A DNA stretch of 64,000 bases from Vibrio cyclitrophicus (GTDB taxonomy: Bacteria > Pseudomonadota > Gammaproteobacteria > Enterobacterales > Vibrionaceae), in NCBI GenBank assembly GCA_023206055.1, contig CP065367.1:62001-126000 (forward strand), read 5' to 3'. A program made the translations under genes and the position numbers. A model generated the notes under the pieces. That model was not told the DNA's origin. It made no database searches and worked only from the letters and a program-made list of their open reading frames with translations. This document shows positions 35,394-43,854 of the stretch, piece after piece. Each line of letters starts with the position of its first letter. Position 1 is the first letter of the stretch.

Positions 35394-36872
35394 TTAGCTG
35401 TTTGCTTGCTCTAGTTCAATCGTTTCTTCAGCGGCTCTCGCTGCTTCTAGCATCTTACGAATAATGAACGATGCAGCCATTGCGATACCCACCATTACTA
35501 CGGCTAAAACGGTAAGCATTTGGAAGTAATCACCGTAAACTGTTTGTACGATTTCTTGCGTGATTTCTTGACCTTTCTCTAATGCAATAGACGTTGAGAA
35601 TACCGCGCCAACAATACCTGAAAGAGCGATTGCAACAGAGAACAAGCTTACTGAGAAGTTCTCGATGTGCTTAGGTGCAACAGACAGGATGAAGGCTACA
35701 ACCATTGAACCTACAATTACTTCACCAAATGCTAGGAAGAAGTGAATCGCTAGGAACACTTCTGGGCGAATCAGGACGTCATCACCAACTGTAGTCACTG
35801 CCATTGTCAGGATACCGAAAGCGATAGCCGTTAGAATAAATGAAAAACCTACTTTGGTTGCCGTAGAGAAGTTAATGTTTTTCTTTTCTAGGTTAGAGAA
35901 GATACCCGCGATGATAGGGCCAGCAACCATACACCATAGTGGGTTCATTGCCATTGAAGCTTCAGGTGCAACAGGGATGAAGCCAAATAGGTCACCACGC
36001 ATTGTGTTGATCGCTACCATTGTCATCGATGTCATCATCTGACCGTAGTAAACGAAGAAACAGGTGGTTAGAAATGTGATGATTAAGATAGTGCCCATTT
36101 TCAGCATGTCTGACTTTTTCGATTTCATCATCAAAGAGACAAAGTAGATAATCGCTGCACCACCAATCGCGTATACGATGTTTTGGCCAATATCCATGTT
36201 AGAGAACATGAAGAATACTAAGCCAATCATCGCAGCAGAAAGAACAAGGAAGGCTACCCAGTTTTTCGTGCTTACTGGTTTTTGGTCGATTTCAGCACTT
36301 GCTTCAACAAGGCCTTTGCGAACAAAGATCATCATTAGAAGCGCGGCACCTGCTAGAGCCGCTGAAAGAAGGAAACCACCGTGGAAACCAACAACAAGCA
36401 CTAGCATTGGGAATAAGTATTGACCTAGCAGAGCACCAATATTGTTTACTGAGTAGTTGATTGGGTAGCAGTTTTCAAAATCTTCTTGAGTTTTGAACGT
36501 GCGTTTGTAAAGGCTTGGGTAAGAAGGGGACATCAAACCACGTGCATAACTTGCTAAAGCGATACCACATAATGCCATCGGCACATTGGTTGCTGCTGCA
36601 CCAAGTACCAGTAGAACGTAACCACTTGCGAACCCTAAGAAGGCAATGGTTAAAGAGCGGTAAGCGCCTAAAAACTTATCGGCGATAAAGCCACCTGCAA
36701 TAGCAAATAGCGGTCCGATTGCAGAGAAAGCACCAACAACCATCATGGTGTCGGCTTCATTGTAGTTCAGATCTTCAAGGAAGAAACGAGTCAAGATCAC
36801 CATGACGCCATAGAACGAAAGTCCGAACATCATTTGGCAGAACATCATTGATTTGTTTAATCTATTCCACAT
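35394..36872 (-). CDS. POT/PTR2-like MFS transporter
   Basis: The inner-membrane protein (492 aa) has 12-14 hydrophobic helices. The segment FIADKFLGAYRSLTIAF near residue 62 matches the PTR2 family motif between helices 2 and 3. FSFYG-like LSFYGVMVIL in helix 1 is also typical, but the usual ExxERF proton-coupling motif is not present there (sequence KSMMFCQMMFGLSF). I would call it a divergent proton-dependent oligopeptide transporter whose substrate is uncertain. It is a single leftward gene with its own terminator. Confidence 0.82.
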   Translation of the reverse strand: MWNRLNKSMMFCQMMFGLSFYGVMVILTRFFLEDLNYNEADTMMVVGAFSAIGPLFAIAGGFIADKFLGAYRSLTIAFLGFASGYVLLVLGAAATNVPMALCGIALASYARGLMSPSYPSLYKRTFKTQEDFENCYPINYSVNNIGALLGQYLFPMLVLVVGFHGGFLLSAALAGAALLMMIFVRKGLVEASAEIDQKPVSTKNWVAFLVLSAAMIGLVFFMFSNMDIGQNIVYAIGGAAIIYFVSLMMKSKKSDMLKMGTILIITFLTTCFFVYYGQMMTSMTMVAINTMRGDLFGFIPVAPEASMAMNPLWCMVAGPIIAGIFSNLEKKNINFSTATKVGFSFILTAIAFGILTMAVTTVGDDVLIRPEVFLAIHFFLAFGEVIVGSMVVAFILSVAPKHIENFSVSLFSVAIALSGIVGAVFSTSIALEKGQEITQEIVQTVYGDYFQMLTVLAVVMVGIAMAASFIIRKMLEAARAAEETIELEQANS

Positions 36873-37287
36873 TATTTTATTCTCACGTTTGTATTGATAT
36901 GTAGTGTAATTACCCGATTATAATATCATTAGTAGCAATACATAAACTGAAACATCTATCCCAAACAGAACTTTACTCGATATATCTTTTCTTATGAGTA
37001 CATTCATATTTCTCATGAATGAAATTTGCAACGTTAGATTTTGCTAATGGATGCATGGCAGTATGAAATTTAGCCACCATCATTTGTGGCTAAGTAATGA
37101 ACTAATAAAGGGAAAGTTAGAGGTAGTCATTCTGTAAGTTATTTTGAGTGAGTATCACTTTCAATTGGCTGCTGGGCTTTAGCCAATAAAAAAGCCAGCG
37201 TGGTGGCTGGCTTTGTTGAGATATTGAAAACTAAGTTTACAAGAATGCCATCTCTATAGAGGCTTTCTCCACCCGTGTTCTTGTCTG
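36873..37287. other. Intergenic region between POT transporter and serine deaminase
   Basis: This gap of 415 bp holds the leftward POT promoter side and the sdaA terminator. A hairpin TTAGCCAC/GTGGCTAA at 37070-37093 has no T-run and no evident function. No ORF with a ribosome site was found. Confidence 0.5.
37188..37215 (-). terminator. Terminator after serine deaminase gene
   Basis: AAAGCCAGC and GCTGGCTTT pair around GTGGTG. On the minus strand TTTTTTATT follows the stem. Confidence 0.85.
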
Positions 37288-38658
37288 CTATTCACACGGT
37301 GGTGCCATGTGGATCACGGCTAGGCCGCCTAAAGACGTTTCGCGGTATTTCTTGTTCATGTCTTTACCTGTTTGGTACATGGTTGCGATAACCTTGTCTA
37401 ACGAGATAAGACACTTGCTGGTGCGCTTCAACGCCATCCGTGATGCATTGATGGCTTTCATGGCACCCATAGCATTACGTTCAATACATGGTACTTGTAC
37501 AAGGCCACCGATCGGATCGCACGTCATGCCCAGTGAGTGTTCCATCGCGATCTCAGCCGCAATACAAACTTGTTCGTTGCTACCACCACGTAGGGCAGTT
37601 AGGCCAGCAGCAGCCATTGATGAAGATACGCCAACCTCACCCTGACAACCTACCTCTGCGCCAGAAATCGAAGCGTTGGTTTTGTATAAGATGCCGATTG
37701 CGCCAGAGACTGCCAAGAAGTCTTTAAGCTGCTTAGTGTCTAGCTCTTTGATAAAGCGATGGTAGTACATTAATACCGCAGGAATAACGCCAGCAGCACC
37801 ATTAGTCGGTGATGTCACGACCTGGCCGCCTGCTGCGTTTTCTTCACTTACGGCAAAGGCAAATAGGTTAATCCAATCCATGATCTCCATTGGATCGTTT
37901 TCAATCGAGGCATTCGCTTCAAGCTTTTTCAAAAGAGCAGGCGCTCGACGAGTGACTTCTAGGCCGCCATCAAGAATACCTTCCGTGTCAAAGCCACGCT
38001 GCATACACAGAGACATCACTTTCCAAATTTGGTCGGCTTTCTGGTCAATCACATCCATACCTTGGAAAGAAACTTCGTTGCGTAGAATTAAGCCGCCAAG
38101 GCTAAGTCCTTGTTGTTCTGATAGCTCGAGCAACTGATCAGCAGAAGAGAAAGGGAACTCAACTTGTGTTTCAGCTTCCTGTTTGCCGTTTTGTAGCTCA
38201 TCAGCGGTTGCGATAAAGCCGCCACCAATCGAGTAGTAGGTTTCCATATCCAGAAGGCTACCGCTTGCGTCAAAGGCGGAGATAGTCATGCCATTTTCAT
38301 GTAACGGAAGGTTAGTTTTGTGGAAGAGCAGGTCGCTTTCTACATCGAAATGAATTTCATGGTTACCGCTAACCAATAGAGATTTATCTTCAATCGCCTT
38401 GCGCATAGCTTGGTTAGCACTGGTAATTTTAATGGTGTCGGGGCGGTTACCTAGCAAACCTAACAAGGTCGCTCTGTCTGTATGGTGACCAATACCCGTC
38501 AATGATAACGAGCCGTATAAGTCGATTTGAATACGCTTCACTTGCTTAAGCTGAGCATCAATTTTTTGGGTAAAGTTAAACCCAGCGATCATTGGTCCAT
38601 TTGTGTGGGAGCTGGATGGCCCAACCCCAATTTTGTAGATATCAAAAATAGACAGCAT
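37288..38658 (-). CDS. sdaA: L-serine ammonia-lyase (serine deaminase)
   Basis: This Fe-S enzyme (456 aa) converts L-serine to pyruvate and ammonia. The N-terminal beta domain starts FDIYKIGVGPSSSHTNGPM. The catalytic alpha domain has the substrate/cluster loop GCQGEVGVSSSMAAAGL near residue 340 and CDPIGGLVQVPCIERN near residue 385, which supply the cysteines for the [4Fe-4S] centre. Single-chain architecture and length match the E. coli SdaA/SdaB enzymes; which paralogue this is cannot be told by eye. AGGAAG precedes the ATG. It is transcribed alone. Confidence 0.94.
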   Translation of the reverse strand: MLSIFDIYKIGVGPSSSHTNGPMIAGFNFTQKIDAQLKQVKRIQIDLYGSLSLTGIGHHTDRATLLGLLGNRPDTIKITSANQAMRKAIEDKSLLVSGNHEIHFDVESDLLFHKTNLPLHENGMTISAFDASGSLLDMETYYSIGGGFIATADELQNGKQEAETQVEFPFSSADQLLELSEQQGLSLGGLILRNEVSFQGMDVIDQKADQIWKVMSLCMQRGFDTEGILDGGLEVTRRAPALLKKLEANASIENDPMEIMDWINLFAFAVSEENAAGGQVVTSPTNGAAGVIPAVLMYYHRFIKELDTKQLKDFLAVSGAIGILYKTNASISGAEVGCQGEVGVSSSMAAAGLTALRGGSNEQVCIAAEIAMEHSLGMTCDPIGGLVQVPCIERNAMGAMKAINASRMALKRTSKCLISLDKVIATMYQTGKDMNKKYRETSLGGLAVIHMAPPCE

Positions 38659-39014
38659 AGTAACTTCCTGTGAAGACGGTTCGATGAACGAACTCTGTGT
38701 AAAATTTGTATTTAGTTAGTTTCACTTCTTTGAGTGAACCTGTTTTTAGGGTGAAACAGTTATGTGATTGAGCGTATTCATTGATAGAAAGGGCTCTTTT
38801 ATCGACCAGTGCTAACAAGCATAGAACGATGAAATACAAGAGCGTGCTATGTTTGCTGTAAAGTGACACGTCTATTCTTGTATTACCTAAGATGTCGCTA
38901 TCAATAGTGAGCATTATTGCGAGCAACATATAAGAATTTCAAAATACTTTTGTTAACAAGTATTGTATACATAATTCACTCCATCTAATCCCCAAAACGA
39001 GACTTGAACATAAA
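38659..39014. other. Intergenic region between serine deaminase and YdcF-like gene
   Basis: This 356-bp divergent promoter region contains an open frame on the minus strand but no codon pattern or ribosome site that would support a gene. No clear operator or riboswitch was recognised. Confidence 0.4.
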
Positions 39015-39893
39015 ATGAGCATTAATCACCTCCTTATTGTGCTGGGTAAGCGACTTAATGAGAATAAATTGACTGATGAAGGAATCAGTCGAGTTGATGC
39101 CTTGGTGAGGTATCTGGCGGAGCCTTTGGTAGAAGAGTCGAACCAGCAAACCGCCGTTGCGTTTTGTGGTGGAGTAACAAAAGGGCAAACACTGTCTGAA
39201 GCCGATGCGATGCATCAGTATTTTAGAATGCTTGAAAAGCAGCGTGAACATCCGTTTTCCTTAGGGGCGATTTTGCTCGAGCAGCACTCGACCAATACTG
39301 TCGAGAACATACAGAACTTGGCTTCAGAGATGATTAAAAGCGGGCTGTTTACTTGCGGGCAGAGTGTGCAGGTGACATTCGTGTCGAATGACTACCACTT
39401 ACAACGTATATTCGAGATTCAATCGCTTATGGACGAGCAAGGTTTGCTTAAAGTTCTCATCGAGAAGTGTTCCGCTCTTGGGGTAGAGCTGCAAATAGAT
39501 CGCAGGTTGGATGCTCATGTTGCGGTGCCATATCCTCACCAAAGCCCTCAAGGGCAATTGTTTTTGCTCATGGATGTACTGACCACTTATCGAGTTTATC
39601 TAGAAGGTGTCGTGGCAGGATCCTTTGAGCGAGGTCTAGAATCCGTAAGGCAAGAACCAGAAAGGTTATCTATTGAAGCGTTAGTGAAAGCGAGAGGTTG
39701 GATAGAATCATCTCCTCGTTTTGATATTGTGGATACACTCATTCCGGTATTGGAGCGTTGTATTCTTCAAACTCCAGTGGGTACAGACATAAAGAAAGTC
39801 AGGGAACATCTAGCGCTGTTAGACACAAACCTGACTTTATTGAATCGTTATTTAGATCCGGAATCGGATCACACACATCGCTGGTGGCGATAG
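39015..39893 (+). CDS. YdcF-like DUF218 family protein
   Basis: The protein (292 aa) resembles E. coli YdcF, a cytosolic DUF218 protein that binds S-adenosylmethionine in a crystal structure but has no known reaction. Recognisable parts are LLIVLGKRL at the start, AFCGGVTKGQTLSEADAMHQYF near residue 50, and EQHSTNTVENIQNLA near residue 94. A C-terminal helical region of about 100 residues follows the Rossmann-like core. It converges with the next gene with only 4 bp between them and no terminator. Confidence 0.82.
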   Translation: MSINHLLIVLGKRLNENKLTDEGISRVDALVRYLAEPLVEESNQQTAVAFCGGVTKGQTLSEADAMHQYFRMLEKQREHPFSLGAILLEQHSTNTVENIQNLASEMIKSGLFTCGQSVQVTFVSNDYHLQRIFEIQSLMDEQGLLKVLIEKCSALGVELQIDRRLDAHVAVPYPHQSPQGQLFLLMDVLTTYRVYLEGVVAGSFERGLESVRQEPERLSIEALVKARGWIESSPRFDIVDTLIPVLERCILQTPVGTDIKKVREHLALLDTNLTLLNRYLDPESDHTHRWWR

Positions 39894-39897
39894 ATGC

Positions 39898-40575
39898 TTA
39901 TTTCTTTCTCGTGATGCCAATAACGGTCTTTAAACTCGCAAAAGAAATCAGACAGTAAGCTAGAAGCTCTGTACCTTCTTCTGCGATGGTCTTAACATTA
40001 CTTATATAATGTTCTCCCATTACGCCATGCCAAAAACTACCCATGCCAAATAACCGAGAGAAAACAAGTAAAAGCATAACACCAGTAACCAGCATGTTCA
40101 TGTGTGGGGATGCAAGAATAAGCGCAAGCTGATCAATGGTTCGTTTACCATTTTTAATTGCATAGAAGATTGCGCTACCAGCAATAAGTAGGGCAGGGAC
40201 AACCCAAGCGCCATGCACGATCATGTCAAACCAATAATCTAATTCTCGGATGAACATTACGGCGAAAAATGCGCTGATTAACATAGCGGCATGTTTTACC
40301 TCAGGACGTTTTTTAGCGAGGTAAGCAAATGCGCCAGAAGAGACGATTAAAAGAAATTGCTGTAGCATTTCAGTGACTGAATTTTCACCGATTCTTCCAC
40401 TCAAGAAAACGAAATCAATGCGGATTGCAAGGTTGACTATAAAACCAATCGCTAAAACTACCAGTGCTGTTTGACAGCGTTTGTAGATTACCGCAGAGGT
40501 CGACTGAGATAGGTTGAACTCTGGTATCTCAAGTGACATTTGAGTTTGTTCTTTCGATTTAGTTTGTATTTTCAT
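39898..40575 (-). CDS. Membrane protein of unknown function
   Basis: The protein (about 225 aa) has five or six hydrophobic helices, starting with LVVLAIGFIVNLAI near residue 35. I do not recognise the family. Conserved-looking polar residues within or near helices include FIRELDYWFDMIVHG and EEGTELLAYCLISFASL, with acidic residues that would be unusual in a simple anchor. ATG 40575 is preferred over the in-frame codon at 40614, though neither has a strong ribosome site. It faces the YdcF-like gene tail to tail. Confidence 0.7.
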   Translation of the reverse strand: MKIQTKSKEQTQMSLEIPEFNLSQSTSAVIYKRCQTALVVLAIGFIVNLAIRIDFVFLSGRIGENSVTEMLQQFLLIVSSGAFAYLAKKRPEVKHAAMLISAFFAVMFIRELDYWFDMIVHGAWVVPALLIAGSAIFYAIKNGKRTIDQLALILASPHMNMLVTGVMLLLVFSRLFGMGSFWHGVMGEHYISNVKTIAEEGTELLAYCLISFASLKTVIGITRKK

Positions 40576-40786
40576 AATCAACGCTACTTGTAAATGTTTG
40601 TAACAAGCAGGCATTCTATCGGCCTAGATTAGGCTAATGTCAGAGTTATGTCAGAAATAAAACAGTGTTCAATTGGTGTGTGTGTACGGTAAACCGATGC
40701 CTTATGGCAGCGGTTTACGTAACATAATTGAATTTTTAGGGGGAGGGTTTTAAAGCTTTGAGATGGGAAGCTTGTAATAGAAGTGA

Positions 40787-41041
40787 TTACTTTTCAGTTT
40801 CTTGCTCATGGTTATTACGGTAGTACTCCCACTGTTCAATGCGCTCGCCGTCATCGAATACACAGTAAGTTGTACGCTGATTGTTTTCAGTCACCGTGTC
40901 TAATTCGCCGTCCTGTTGAACACAATAAACCGCTGCTGGGTTAGCGACTGAAACACGTTGGCCTTCGCTATATTCTGCATAGTCGTTTGCACAACCGCCT
41001 AATACAACGGCACATACAGCCATCAAACCAATTTTCTTCAT
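40787..41041 (-). CDS. DUF333 small lipoprotein
   Basis: The protein (84 aa) has a lipoprotein signal with lipobox LGGC (C17). The mature part matches DUF333: ANPAAVYCVQQDGELDTV followed by RTTYCVFDDGERIEQWEYYR. Two cysteines, in VYC and TYC, probably form a disulfide. Related proteins are often labelled putative hemolysin, without good support. AGGAG precedes the ATG. It is monocistronic. Confidence 0.85.
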   Translation of the reverse strand: MKKIGLMAVCAVVLGGCANDYAEYSEGQRVSVANPAAVYCVQQDGELDTVTENNQRTTYCVFDDGERIEQWEYYRNNHEQETEK

Positions 41042-41343
41042 GTCTATCTCCTACGTGATAACTCTATAATCGAATGCGTTAAGTTCTACAGAACCCAATT
41101 AGAAGCTCTATGAAATTAGTATATTTTAGATTTCAGAAAAGGTTGTCCTAATTTGGTCAAGATATTGAAATAGGCTGATATTTCTTCATGTTTAACGACT
41201 TTTTGAGTGTTAGATCAAGCTAAGTGGATTCAAGTTACCGTTGGAATATCCCCGTCCGATCAGTTCTGGTTGGCGGTTGTGAACCTCGAATCTATTGATG
41301 ATTATGATATGATGCCGCCAAATTCAGTAGAGCAGTCAGAATC
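41042..41343. other. Intergenic region between DUF333 lipoprotein and Nudix gene
   Basis: This AT-rich region of 302 bp contains divergent promoters by position. I see no repeat, ORF or structured RNA in it. Confidence 0.4.
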
Positions 41344-41862
41344 ATGAGACACCTAAAAACAACCATCCACCCTGATATCGACCATCTAGACAATAAAACG
41401 GTCTATAAGCGCAACGCTGCCCGTGCCATTGTATTGGATGGTGAAGACATTCTGATGCTGTATACAGAGCGTTATCACGATTACACCATTCCTGGTGGTG
41501 GTTTGGATGAAGGGGAAGATGTGATCGCAGGTATGGTTCGTGAACTCGAAGAAGAGACTGGCGCGAAGAATATCCATAGCATCAAGCCGTTCGGTATTTT
41601 TGAAGAGTTTCGTCCTTGGTACAAAGACGATGCGGATATGATGCACATGATTTCTTACTGCTACTCATGCAAGATTGATCGTGAGCTTGGTGAAACGGCT
41701 TACGAAGATTATGAAGTGAAAAATGGGATGAAACCTGTGTGGATGAATATCCATGAAGCGATCGCTCATAACGAAAAGACGATGTCAGAGAGCCCTAAGA
41801 AAGGCATGAGTATTGAACGTGAAACCTTTTTGCTGCATTTGATTGCCAAAGAGATGCTTTAG
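41344..41862 (+). CDS. Nudix hydrolase
   Basis: The protein (172 aa) hydrolyses a nucleoside diphosphate linked to another group; its substrate is not evident. The Nudix box is complete: GGGLDEGEDVIAGMVRELEE followed by ETGA, near residues 49-72, matching G-x5-E-x7-RE-x-x-EE-x-G. Aromatic residues around FRPWYKDDADMMHMISYCY may form the substrate pocket. It is a single gene with its own terminator. Confidence 0.9.
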   Translation: MRHLKTTIHPDIDHLDNKTVYKRNAARAIVLDGEDILMLYTERYHDYTIPGGGLDEGEDVIAGMVRELEEETGAKNIHSIKPFGIFEEFRPWYKDDADMMHMISYCYSCKIDRELGETAYEDYEVKNGMKPVWMNIHEAIAHNEKTMSESPKKGMSIERETFLLHLIAKEML

Positions 41863-41894
41863 CCGTTATCAATATTAGCCTGCTAAGCTATTTA

Positions 41895-41923
41895 TTTGCC
41901 GCCACTTTTGGCGGCAAAATTGT
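41895..41923 (+). terminator. Terminator after Nudix gene
   Basis: TTTGCCGCCA and TGGCGGCAAA pair around CTTT, with a mixed T-rich stretch (ATTGTTTC) after the stem. Confidence 0.75.
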
Positions 41924-42090
41924 TTCTAGCAGTGCTAAAATTTAATAACGGAAACTAATTATTGAATATGGTTGATATTGTCAACTAAGTGTTTTTGATG
42001 TATCTTTACCTCAGCGATGAACCTATCTAGCTTAACTGCTCGGTTATATCGTTAAATCTCGCTGTGAGCCTGCCCTAAACAAAGAATACT

Positions 42091-43854
42091 ATGAATAAAA
42101 GACAGTTTATTGCCCACTATCTGCGCATGAATCGCACTTCGTACTTATTGGCGATTGTGTTCATCTTTCTCGTCAATTGGTTACAAGTAGAGATCCCTCG
42201 CTATATCCAATTGGCGATAGATTTGATTGATGATGCCTCTTCCACTGGCCATCAACAGCTTCAAACCTATGTTTGGATTGTGGTCGGGATGTCGGTTGCC
42301 ATGGTGGTGGTGAGAATTTTATCTCGTATTTATGCGCTTAACCCGGGACGAATTACAGAGGCCGCACTCAAAAGTACCCTTTTACAAAAGTTGAATCGCT
42401 TACCGAGCAGCTTTCACGAACGCTTTGCTTCGGGTCGACTGATCTCGATTATCAACAATGACCTTAGTGGTATTCGACTGCTATTTGGTGTCGGCTTCTT
42501 GCAGTTTTTCAATGCGTTGCTTGCGTTGTCGCTGACGCCTCTTTACATGTGGCGTATATCCCCAGAACTCACACTGTATTCGATTATTCCTATCTCAATC
42601 GCTTTTGTTATTTTCCGTGTGGGCTTCAAGCGTATGAAAACGTTGCATTTAGAGCACATGAAACGTCTACAAAACTTGTCTGCTCAGCTAATGAGCTACC
42701 TCTCTGGGATTGATCTAATTAAGAGCCAGCAGATGTCACCTTGGGTGAAAGCTGAAACTGAAAAGCTTAATCAGTTATTACTTGCATGCCGCCTTAAAAT
42801 CACACGTATTCAAGTCTTCTTTATGCCTGTACTCGACTACGCCAATGACCTGATGAAAATCATCATTCTTGGGCTAGGTGGCTACATGTTAATGAGACAA
42901 GAGCTGACCCTAGGTGAGATTACCGCCTTTCTGACTTACTCGGTTTTGTTGGCAATGCCATTGATGCAGCTTGGCAGAATCGCGACCATTTACCAGCGAG
43001 GCATGGTCGGTATTCAGAGTGCACAGACCATTCTTAATGCCAAAGTGCCCGAGCTTGATGAAGATAAGCTGACTGAATTAGACGTTGAGTCGCTCAAGGG
43101 AAAAACGTTTTCCGTTCGCAACCTCAACTTCAGTTACGCAGGTGAAGAACGCTTGATCCTTGATGACATCAGCTTTGATATCCCTGCAGGTAAGAAAGTG
43201 GGTGTGCTGGGCGGAATCGGAGCGGGCAAAACGACATTGGTGAACTGTTTGAATCATCATTTAGATGTTCCTGAAGGTTCCGTTTTCCTTGGTGAAAAAG
43301 ATGTCACTAGTTTCTCGCGCAGTGACTTACGCCGTTATGTTAAAACCGTGACTCAGGACCCTTACTTGTTTTCAGCAACCGTCGAAGACAATATCCGCTT
43401 TGGTAGCCTAGATACCGATTTGGCAAAGAGTCAGGTTGATGAAGTGCTAGAGCTCAGCCAGTTGGCCAGTGATGTGACACGTTTTGAACACGGCGATCAA
43501 ACCTTAGTCGGTGAGAAAGGGATCATGTTGTCTGGTGGTCAAAAGCAGCGCTTAAGTATTGCGCGTGCTTTATTGCAGCCAACCGACTTAATCATCATGG
43601 ATAATGTTCTGTCTGCGGTCGATTATGAAACAGAACGTAAGATCTTAGAAGGTTTGTTTAAGCGTTTGGAAAATCAATCGGTTCTTGTGGTTTCACACCG
43701 CGTTAATGCCCTTGAATATATGGATGAAGTCATCGTGTTGAACGAAGGCAAAGTGATCGCGAAGGGCGACCACGCCACATTATTGAAAACCTGTGATTAC
43801 TATTACGATACATGGCAACTACAGCAGAATGAAACGGAGGCAGCAGCATGTTAA
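42091..43854 (+). CDS. mdlA: MdlA-like ABC exporter half-transporter
   Basis: This protein (587 aa) has six N-terminal helices and a C-terminal ATPase, as in multidrug-type ABC exporters. Walker A GGIGAGKTT is near residue 374, the signature LSGGQKQR near residue 480, and Walker B LIIMDNVLSAVD follows. The glutamate normally following Walker B aspartate is replaced by asparagine (DNVLSAVD), so this nucleotide site is probably degenerate, which is common in heterodimeric exporters. It overlaps mdlB by 7 bp and should form a heterodimer with it. Confidence 0.88.
   Translation: MNKRQFIAHYLRMNRTSYLLAIVFIFLVNWLQVEIPRYIQLAIDLIDDASSTGHQQLQTYVWIVVGMSVAMVVVRILSRIYALNPGRITEAALKSTLLQKLNRLPSSFHERFASGRLISIINNDLSGIRLLFGVGFLQFFNALLALSLTPLYMWRISPELTLYSIIPISIAFVIFRVGFKRMKTLHLEHMKRLQNLSAQLMSYLSGIDLIKSQQMSPWVKAETEKLNQLLLACRLKITRIQVFFMPVLDYANDLMKIIILGLGGYMLMRQELTLGEITAFLTYSVLLAMPLMQLGRIATIYQRGMVGIQSAQTILNAKVPELDEDKLTELDVESLKGKTFSVRNLNFSYAGEERLILDDISFDIPAGKKVGVLGGIGAGKTTLVNCLNHHLDVPEGSVFLGEKDVTSFSRSDLRRYVKTVTQDPYLFSATVEDNIRFGSLDTDLAKSQVDEVLELSQLASDVTRFEHGDQTLVGEKGIMLSGGQKQRLSIARALLQPTDLIIMDNVLSAVDYETERKILEGLFKRLENQSVLVVSHRVNALEYMDEVIVLNEGKVIAKGDHATLLKTCDYYYDTWQLQQNETEAAAC

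Noticed and set aside
38642..38929. Open frame of 95 aa upstream of the serine deaminase gene
   Set aside because: No ribosome site, overlaps the sdaA start in another frame, and composition is that of AT-rich intergenic DNA.
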